The translations under genes and the position numbers were made by a program. The notes beneath the pieces were generated by a model that searched no databases, had not been told where the DNA came from, and worked only from the letters and a program-made list of their open reading frames with translations. A stretch of 6,528 nt of DNA from Elusimicrobiota bacterium. Its GTDB lineage: Bacteria; Elusimicrobiota; Elusimicrobia; Elusimicrobiales; UBA9959. Location of the stretch: the NCBI GenBank assembly GCA_003500765.1, contig DNQL01000244.1, positions 1-6,528 on the forward strand. The letters run 5' to 3'. Shown here piece by piece: positions 1-3,521 of this stretch. Position 1 is the stretch's first letter. Each line of letters begins with the position of its first letter.

Positions 1-2
1 CG

Positions 3-686
3 GTCAAGCCCGGCCTGCCGACGCCGCCCACCGGCCCGGTCATCAACCCGCCCGGCCCCGGCGCCACGGGAGCCCCCACCACAGGCTTCCAGGACGCCAA
101 CCAGGCCGTGGACCTTCTGGACAAGATAGTCAACCTCGCCCAGAAGATCTTCAACATAATCGAGAAGAACCAGCCTGTGGTCAACGTCACCACCAACTAC
201 GCCAACGCGGTGCCCTACGGCACCAGCCACTGGACGCAGCTGCAGGGCTGGAGCAGGCCGGCCACCCGCCGCTACTCCTTCTCCATGAAGAACGGCTACG
301 GCTCGGAAGTGGTCAAGGTCACCTACCAGGTGCACTACACCTTCGACGGCAACTTCCAGGGCAAGGGCAAGTTCCTCACCGGCGTAACGGTTGAACCCCT
401 CAACATCGAGACCGCCTGGGGCTACAAGGTCAGCCTGGTCAGCGAAGTCCCGGATTCCACGATAGCCAACGTGGGCACCAGCGAGGACCCGATCGCCTCC
501 ATGCAGGTCCAGCTCAGGTGGAACGTGCACACCGTCATCAAGGACATAACCTCCAAGGCCGTGTACTATGTCCAGGGCGACGGGCTCCTGCAGGAGATAG
601 GCACCCCCTTCAAGAACGCGCAGGACGCCAAAGCGGCCGCCGCGACCGAGAAGGCCACGCTGCAGATAGAGAACGCCCGCTTCTAA
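3..686 (+). CDS. C-terminal part of an unrecognised, probably exported protein (5' end outside window)
   Basis: The frame is open from base 3 to the TAA at 684-686, giving 227 residues with no start in view. An internal GTG at 108 could be called as a start, but the same frame stays open upstream with sensible protein sequence, so the gene most likely begins left of the window. The first ~30 visible residues are a Pro/Gly/Thr-rich linker (PTPPTGPVINPPGPG). A short amphipathic helix follows (LLDKIVNLAQKIFNIIEKN), then about 140 residues rich in alternating Tyr/Val/Thr that look like a beta-sandwich (for example VVKVTYQVHYTF and MQVQLRWNVHTVIKDI), and an Ala/Lys-rich helical tail. No cysteines, catalytic motif or transmembrane segment are visible. 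I do not recognise the family. The linker plus beta-rich domain suggests an envelope or surface protein, by inference only. A strong terminator follows at once. Confidence 0.8.
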   Translation, partial: VKPGLPTPPTGPVINPPGPGATGAPTTGFQDANQAVDLLDKIVNLAQKIFNIIEKNQPVVNVTTNYANAVPYGTSHWTQLQGWSRPATRRYSFSMKNGYGSEVVKVTYQVHYTFDGNFQGKGKFLTGVTVEPLNIETAWGYKVSLVSEVPDSTIANVGTSEDPIASMQVQLRWNVHTVIKDITSKAVYYVQGDGLLQEIGTPFKNAQDAKAAAATEKATLQIENARF

Positions 687-712
687 AAAGCGGTAAAAGA
701 AACCTCCTTTCT

Positions 713-757
713 CCCCTGTCTGCCGCCTACGGGCGGCGGACAGGGGTTTTTTCTTTT
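713..757 (+). terminator. Rho-independent terminator of the exported-protein gene
   Basis: CCCCTGTC (713-720) pairs with GACAGGGG (739-746). The stem continues through a T.G and a G-C pair to CCGCC/GGCGG (723-727/732-736), closed by a TACG tetraloop. TTTTTTCTTTT (747-757) follows. About 15 bp plus a U-tract, 27 nt after the stop codon at 686, makes this a textbook intrinsic terminator. Confidence 0.93.
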
Positions 758-764
758 GCGCGAT

Positions 765-789
765 AAAAAAGGCCGGGACGAGCCCGGCC
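765..789 (-). terminator. Rho-independent terminator of the PAS/membrane/J-protein operon
   Basis: Read on the minus strand, GGCCGGG (789-783) pairs with CCCGGCC (777-771) around a 5-nt loop and is followed by six T (the A-run at 765-770). It lies 17 nt past the J-protein stop at 807. It is separate from, and back to back with, the plus-strand terminator, so the convergent units are insulated from each other. Confidence 0.9.
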
Positions 790-806
790 CGTAAGGCAAG
801 CGTCGG

Positions 807-1769
807 TCAGGCGGCGTCTTTAAGTTTGCGGAACAATTCGAGCTGTTCGGGGGAAAGTTTTTCGGGAAGGGTTATCTCAAGTATGGCGTAGAGGTCCCCG
901 CGGCCGCCTTTATGCGGCAGGCCTTTGCCTGGCAGGCGCATGCGTTTGCCCGAGCGGGAGCCCGGGGGGACCTTTATCTTGAGCGAACCGCCGGGGTAGA
1001 ACACCTGGGCCTCTCCGCCCAGGGCGGCGTCCCAGGGGTATACCTGCACCCGGGTCTCCAGGTCGCGGCCGTTCACGGTGAAGCGGGGGTCGGGCTCCAC
1101 CGATACTTTCAGATATAGGTCGCCGGTACGGCCCTGCGCGGCGGCGCCCTGGCCCTTCAGCCTTATGACGGCGCCGTCAGTTATGTTCTTGGGAAGATTA
1201 ACGGAGATGCTGCGGGTCTCGGCCCTGCCGCCTGCCCTGTAGGAAAAAGACAGGTCCTTGCGTCCTCCCGATATGAGCTCGGCCAGGGTCAGCCTGAGCT
1301 CGGCCTCCATATCGAGGTTTGACCGGCGCCCGCGGGGGGGAGCGAAGCCGCCCGCCTCATCCTGGAAACCGCCGCCGAAACCGCCCTGGCCGCCCGAGAA
1401 ACCGCCGAGATTACCGAAGACGGACTTGAAGAACTCGCTGAAATCGCCGAACTGCTCGAACCCCTGGCCGCCCTGGTACTGAAAGCCGCCGGGGCCGCCG
1501 GAAAAGCCGCCGCCGGGCGGGGGGCGGAACTCCTGGCCCTCCCGGTAGTTGCGGCCGAGCTGGTCGTAGAGGCCGCGCTTCTTGGCGTCGGAGAGGACTT
1601 CGTAGGCCTCGTTTATCTCTTTGAACTTGTTCTCGGCTTCCTTGTTGCCGGGATTCTTGTCGGGATGGTACTTCATCGCCAGCTTGCGGTAAGCCGACTT
1701 TATCTCGTCCTCACCGGCGCCGCGGGAGACGCCGAGCAGGGTATAGTAGTCTTTATACTTCAGGGACAT
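807..1769 (-). CDS. Class B J-domain co-chaperone (DnaJ/CbpA-like, no zinc finger)
   Basis: This 320-residue protein should stimulate the ATPase of a DnaK-type Hsp70 and deliver unfolded clients to it in the cytoplasm. The J domain spans about 6-70, with the essential HPD motif at 35-37 in KYHPDKNP and helix IV ending YDQLGR. A Gly/Phe-rich linker fills about 85-142 and includes [12 protein letters not shown]. The two C-terminal beta domains (about 150-305) show the usual signatures: [28 protein letters not shown], then [24 protein letters not shown] and GDLYAILEI. The four CxxCxGxG zinc repeats of true DnaJ are absent, so it is CbpA/type II-like rather than canonical dnaJ. The length is close to that of E. 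coli CbpA (about 306 aa). The ATG at 1769 lies inside the 3' end of the upstream membrane-protein gene (17-nt overlap), implying translational coupling. The Shine-Dalgarno is weak (AAGAAAG). It is the last gene of the operon. Confidence 0.95.
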   Translation of the reverse strand: MSLKYKDYYTLLGVSRGAGEDEIKSAYRKLAMKYHPDKNPGNKEAENKFKEINEAYEVLSDAKKRGLYDQLGRNYREGQEFRPPPGGGFSGGPGGFQYQGGQGFEQFGDFSEFFKSVFGNLGGFSGGQGGFGGGFQDEAGGFAPPRGRRSNLDMEAELRLTLAELISGGRKDLSFSYRAGGRAETRSISVNLPKNITDGAVIRLKGQGAAAQGRTGDLYLKVSVEPDPRFTVNGRDLETRVQVYPWDAALGGEAQVFYPGGSLKIKVPPGSRSGKRMRLPGKGLPHKGGRGDLYAILEITLPEKLSPEQLELFRKLKDAA

Positions 1770-2049
1770 CGGGATCTTTCTTCTTGCGGGTCAGGAAGAG
1801 GATCAGGACGCAGAAAAGGCCGAGGGGAAGCATCAGCCAGCGCTCAAACCTGGCCTCGCTGACCGCGGTGAAGGATTCCACGGCCCAGGTGCCGAAGAGC
1901 AGAACGGCGATGAAGCCCCAGAACATGAGGACAAGGCCGGAAGAGACCGGCTTTTCCCGGGCCGCCGTTTCGACGGGCAGGGGAGAGGCGGGAGCCTCGG
2001 GCTCCGGCGCGGGCGGCTGCTGCCTGTTCTTCCTGTCTTTCTTTGCCAT
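1753..2049 (-). CDS. Small two-helix membrane protein, unknown function
   Basis: A 98-residue protein. Residues 1-36 are polar: a Lys/Arg-rich start ([11 protein letters not shown]), then a Pro/Ala/Glu-rich stretch. Two hydrophobic segments at about 37-56 ([19 protein letters not shown]) and 71-87 ([17 protein letters not shown]) are joined by an acidic/basic loop, and the tail is basic ([12 protein letters not shown]). By the positive-inside rule both termini should be cytoplasmic, forming an inner-membrane hairpin. The ATG is 1 nt after the TAA of the PAS gene (TAA-C-ATG), with a Shine-Dalgarno GGGGAAG (2063-2057) 7 nt upstream inside that gene. Its 3' end overlaps the J-protein start by 17 nt. 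I do not recognise a family. The tight coupling suggests it works with the PAS protein and co-chaperone, possibly as a membrane anchor, but this is inference. Confidence 0.85.
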   Translation of the reverse strand: MAKKDRKNRQQPPAPEPEAPASPLPVETAAREKPVSSGLVLMFWGFIAVLLFGTWAVESFTAVSEARFERWLMLPLGLFCVLILFLTRKKKDPDVPEV

Positions 2050-2050
2050 G

Positions 2051-2428
2051 TTATTTCTTCCCCGAAGCGACGAAAGAGATATCCTGGAAGATGACCGTTA
2101 CGCCCAGTTCTTTGCCGTCGTGGTTCTTCACGCGCATGGTGCTGTAGCCGATCACGAGGGGGACATTGGCGTGCATGACCGAGATCTCGGCGCGGCGCAC
2201 GGACTTGCCGGTCTCAAGCGCCTCTTTGACCACGCCCAGCAGGGCGGGGAAGCCGGCGTAGGCCTTATTGTAGTCGCAGCCCAGGCATTTGTGGTCCTCG
2301 TCCATGTGCAGGATCTTGCCGGCCATCGGGTTCATGTATACGACTCTGCCCGAAAGATCGACGCTTATCAGGCCGCCGGTCAGGTTGTCGAGTATGCACT
2401 GGTAATATTCTTTTATGTCGCTCACCAT
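2051..2428 (-). CDS. Stand-alone PAS-domain sensor protein
   Basis: A 125-residue cytoplasmic protein that is almost entirely one PAS fold, with no kinase, GGDEF or DNA-binding domain attached. The N-terminal helix plus first strand (YYQCILDNLTGGLISVDLSG) and the RVVYMNPMAGKIL segment (28-40) are the usual PAS signature, with conserved Asn33. The C-terminal sheet GYSTMRVKNHDGKELGVTVI ends in FQDIS (about 114-118), the standard PAS exit motif. It resembles the input PAS of NtrB/AtoS-type kinases. CLGC (Cys48, Cys51) with His41 and His46 nearby could bind metal or act as a redox pair, but no cofactor can be assigned. The ATG at 2428 has no Shine-Dalgarno. A TAGAAT box lies 6 nt upstream, suggesting leaderless initiation. 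It is the first gene of the three-gene operon. Confidence 0.88.
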   Translation of the reverse strand: MVSDIKEYYQCILDNLTGGLISVDLSGRVVYMNPMAGKILHMDEDHKCLGCDYNKAYAGFPALLGVVKEALETGKSVRRAEISVMHANVPLVIGYSTMRVKNHDGKELGVTVIFQDISFVASGKK

Positions 2429-2434
2429 GGGATT

Positions 2435-2440
2435 ATTCTA
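2435..2440 (-). promoter_or_regulatory. Candidate -10 box for a leaderless PAS-operon mRNA
   Basis: On the minus strand TAGAAT (2440-2435), directly preceded by TTTTTTTG, sits exactly 6 nt before the PAS ATG. That would place transcription initiation at or next to the A of the start codon. There is no Shine-Dalgarno in the intervening AATCCC and no convincing -35 hexamer. A weaker AT-rich alternative lies around 2485-2495 on the minus strand. Confidence 0.45.
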
Positions 2441-2460
2441 CAAAAAAACACAGACACAGG

Positions 2461-2491
2461 TTGCCGGGAATCCGGCTATTTTTTGTATAAT
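2461..2491 (+). promoter_or_regulatory. Candidate sigma70-type promoter of tRNA-Asn
   Basis: A perfect -10 TATAAT (2486-2491) lies 17 nt before the tRNA 5' end, giving a leader of about 10 nt. The best -35 is TTGCCG (2461-2466) with a long 19-nt spacer, so the -35 assignment is weak. The -10 is strong by position and sequence. Confidence 0.6.
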
Positions 2492-2508
2492 TATCACGCA
2501 GTAGTGAT

Positions 2509-2818
2509 TCCCCGGTAGCTCAATGGTGGAGCATTCGGCTGTAACCACGTCGCAGCTTCCGCCGGAAACGGCGGTTGAAAAATCAGGTGAATTCAGGGAA
2601 ATCCGCGCTAAGCGGGCTATCCTGAGCCAAGCCCGGGACACCGGTTCCGGGAAGGTGCAGAGACTATCCCGAGAGGGAGTACTTTCCGCCTAAAGCGGAT
2701 GGGAAGCGCCTGAGTCCGTAATCCGAAAGGATCGGATATGATATAGTCCAAGCCTTGAAGCAATTCAGGGGCACTTGTAACCGAAGGGTTGTTGGTTCGA
2801 GTCCAACCCGGGGAGCCA
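2509..2818 (+). tRNA. tRNA-Asn(GUU) split in the anticodon by a group I intron
   Basis: The exons are 2509-2542 and 2778-2818, with CCA encoded at 2816-2818. Joined, they give a 75-nt tRNA: acceptor TCCCCGG/CCGGGGA (2509-2515/2808-2814) with discriminator G2815; D stem GCTC/GAGC (2518-2521/2529-2532); anticodon stem TTCGG/CCGAA (2534-2538/2781-2785) around the 7-nt loop CTGTTAA; T arm GTTGG-TTCGAGT-CCAAC (2791-2807). The anticodon is GTT (Asn), cut between its second and third bases (GU^U, positions 35/36). The junction is ambiguous by sequence because TGTAACC occurs at both boundaries. Only this choice gives a 7-nt loop, a U at the end of exon 1 and a G at the end of the intron together. The gene has its own promoter and a following hairpin. 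Without intron removal the anticodon loop cannot form. Confidence 0.95.
2543..2777 (+). ncRNA. Group I self-splicing intron, 235 nt, in tRNA-Asn
   Basis: A complete catalytic core can be drawn by hand. P1: exon 2537-2542 with guide 2552-2557, including the splice-site U2542.G2552 wobble. P2: 2559-2564/2569-2574, GAAA loop. P3: 2583-2589/2707-2713. P4: 2593-2597/2621-2625. P5: 2602-2606/2612-2616. P6: 2626-2628/2654-2656, with P6a 2632-2638/2645-2651. P7: GACTA/TAGTC, 2662-2666/2744-2748. P8: 2715-2718 plus 2721-2724 with 2729-2736, GAAA loop. P9: 2753-2759/2764-2770, GCAA loop. P9.0: A2750-A2751 with T2775-T2776. The terminal G is 2777. The conserved strings CCTGAGCCAAGCC, GTGCAGAGACTA and GATATAGTCC are all present. 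Two extra hairpins lie between P7 and P3 (2667-2678 with a GAGA loop, and 2682-2706), resembling P7.1/P7.2 of subgroup IA. No homing endonuclease is encoded. It probably splices autocatalytically with an exogenous guanosine. Confidence 0.95.
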
Positions 2819-2819
2819 G

Positions 2820-2857
2820 ATTTAGAAGGCCGCGCTTTGCCGCGGCCTTCTAAATTT
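2820..2857 (+). terminator. Hairpin after tRNA-Asn, probable weak terminator
   Basis: The perfect inverted repeat 2821-2834/2841-2854 (14 bp, extended by A2820-T2855) has loop CTTTGC and starts two bases after the CCA end. Only three T (2855-2857) follow, so it is a weak intrinsic terminator or a processing or RNA-end-protection hairpin. Its core is repeated at 2976-3002. Confidence 0.6.
2825..2851. repeat. 27-nt palindromic repeat, copy 1
   Basis: This segment is identical over all 27 nt, loop included, to 2976-3002: a GAAGGCCGCG arm, loop CTTTGC, a CGCGGCCTTC arm and a trailing T. Both copies are followed by an AATTTG-like sequence. The flanks differ otherwise. Confidence 0.85.
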
Positions 2858-2866
2858 GGAGCCCCT

Positions 2867-2911
2867 GTTGACCGGACCGCGAAGGCGCAGCCTTCGATGG
2901 TTCGGCTCGAC
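2867..2911. other. Long imperfect hairpin in the tRNA-ssb spacer
   Basis: The core CGAAGGC-GCA-GCCTTCG (2880-2896) extends outward through 2872-2878/2899-2905 and 2867-2871/2907-2911. That makes about 19 pairs with one small internal loop (2879/2897-2898), one bulge (C2906) and a few G.U pairs. It may be part of an untranslated structured RNA or a repetitive extragenic palindrome. No coding sequence is credible here. Confidence 0.6.
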
Positions 2912-2937
2912 TTGGCATCCTGCGTGACCCCGGAGAG

Positions 2938-2952
2938 GGCGCCGCAGGCGCC
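2938..2952. other. Short GC hairpin GGCGCC-GCA-GGCGCC
   Basis: A perfect 6-bp stem with a GCA loop, the same loop as in the 2880-2896 hairpin. Outer pairs GGA/TCC (2932-2934/2955-2957) may extend it across a small internal loop. It is one of several hairpins in the 280-nt gene-free spacer. Confidence 0.5.
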
Positions 2953-2975
2953 TGTCCAACACCTTTCCGATTATT

Positions 2976-3002
2976 GAAGGCCGCGCTTTGCCGCGGCCTT
3001 CT
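2976..3002. repeat. 27-nt palindromic repeat, copy 2
   Basis: This is an exact copy of 2825-2851, 151 nt downstream: 10-bp stem 2976-2985/2992-3001, loop CTTTGC. Unlike copy 1, the stem is not extended by A/T pairs. It is followed by GAATTTG, so it could also act as a weak terminator for any transcript of the spacer. Confidence 0.85.
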
Positions 3003-3020
3003 GAATTTGATCCCTCCACG

Positions 3021-3087
3021 CTGTTTTCAAGCCCCTGCGACACTACGTTGTCGCGCGCGTGTTTTACGCTATAGCAGCGGAAAACAG
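3021..3087. promoter_or_regulatory. Upstream region of ssb: nested inverted repeats and tentative promoter
   Basis: CTGTTTTC (3021-3028) and GAAAACAG (3080-3087) form a perfect 8-nt inverted repeat bracketing the region. Inside lies GCGACA/TGTCGC (3037-3042/3049-3054) around a 6-nt loop, and the 8-nt palindrome GCTATAGC (3068-3075). A possible sigma70 promoter is TTGTCG (3048-3053), 16-nt spacer, TATAGC (3070-3075), but it is weak. The repeats could be operator sites or an mRNA leader structure, and the sequence does not decide between them. Confidence 0.35.
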
Positions 3088-3098
3088 AAGGGGGTAAT

Positions 3099-3521
3099 AT
3101 GAGCAACCTTAATAAAGTGATGCTGATAGGGCGGTTGACGCGGGACCCGGAGGTCACCGAGTTCTCCAACGGGGGCAAGGTGGCCAATCTCGGCTTCGCC
3201 GTCAACAACCGGCGGCGCAACGGCGAGACCGGGGAGTGGGAAGAAGTGCCGGTCTGGCTGAACCTCAAGGCGTTCAACCGGGAGAGCGGGCGCAAGCTGG
3301 CCGATCGGGCCGCCGTGCTTACCAAAGGGCGGCAGGTCTACGTGGAGGGCCACCTGGCGCTGGAAGAGTGGACGGGCAAGGAGGACGGCAAGCCGCATTC
3401 CCGCACGCTGGTCTACGTGGACAACATGGAGTTCCTGGGCGGCGGCAAACCCCGGCCGGAGGCGGAGGCCGCGGAGAAACCCGCGCGGGCGGGCCGGCCC
3501 CGCAAGCGGACGGAGGACTAG
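3099..3521 (+). CDS. ssb: Single-stranded DNA-binding protein (SSB), tail without acidic tip
   Basis: A 140-residue OB-fold protein that binds ssDNA, expected to be a homotetramer acting in replication, recombination and repair. The start MSNLNKVMLIGRLTRDPEV (1-19) is the classic SSB N terminus, followed by GGKVANLGFAVNN (25-37) and the aromatic DNA-contact region VPVWLNLKAFNR (50-61, Trp53, Phe59). LTKGRQVYVEGHLALEEW (74-91) and TLVYVDNMEFLG (103-114) complete the fold. The tail (115-140) is short and Pro/Ala/Glu-rich, ending GRPRKRTED. It lacks the acidic DDDIPF-type tip that normally recruits partner proteins, so this may be an auxiliary paralogue. The ATG is preceded by AAGGGGG (3088-3094) at 4-nt spacing. 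Its TAG overlaps the stop of the convergent FG-GAP gene within CTAG (3518-3521). Confidence 0.95.
   Translation: MSNLNKVMLIGRLTRDPEVTEFSNGGKVANLGFAVNNRRRNGETGEWEEVPVWLNLKAFNRESGRKLADRAAVLTKGRQVYVEGHLALEEWTGKEDGKPHSRTLVYVDNMEFLGGGKPRPEAEAAEKPARAGRPRKRTED

Noticed and set aside
1784..2518. 244-residue plus-strand frame opposite the PAS and membrane-protein genes
   Set aside because: It is a shadow of the minus-strand genes in GC-rich DNA. The minus-strand products have recognisable domains and coupled starts.
2438..2641. 67-residue minus-strand frame across the tRNA promoter and intron
   Set aside because: It lies over the tRNA and conserved intron core, has no recognisable protein features and is a chance frame.
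2543..2777. Homing endonuclease within the intron
   Set aside because: At 235 nt every part is used by core helices, and no LAGLIDADG, GIY-YIG or HNH-like frame is present.
2534..2785. Reading the split gene as tRNA-Tyr (GTA) or tRNA-Thr (TGT)
   Set aside because: The Tyr-like junction leaves a 6-nt anticodon loop, and bacterial tRNA-Tyr has a long variable arm that is absent. The Thr-like junction would need an intron not ending in G. The rest of the tRNA fits Asn.
2778..2818. tRNA 3' end as an att site for an integrated element
   Set aside because: No second copy of the tRNA 3' end is seen elsewhere in the window and no integrase is present.
2825..3002. CRISPR array
   Set aside because: There are only two copies, they are perfect palindromes, and the 124-nt interval is far longer than a spacer.
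2822..3325. 167-residue minus-strand frame across the spacer and antisense to ssb, plus the 62-residue plus-strand frame 2789-2977
   Set aside because: They cover hairpin-rich spacer and tRNA sequence, have low-complexity Arg/Ser composition and lack a ribosome site. The ssb frame is clearly the real one.
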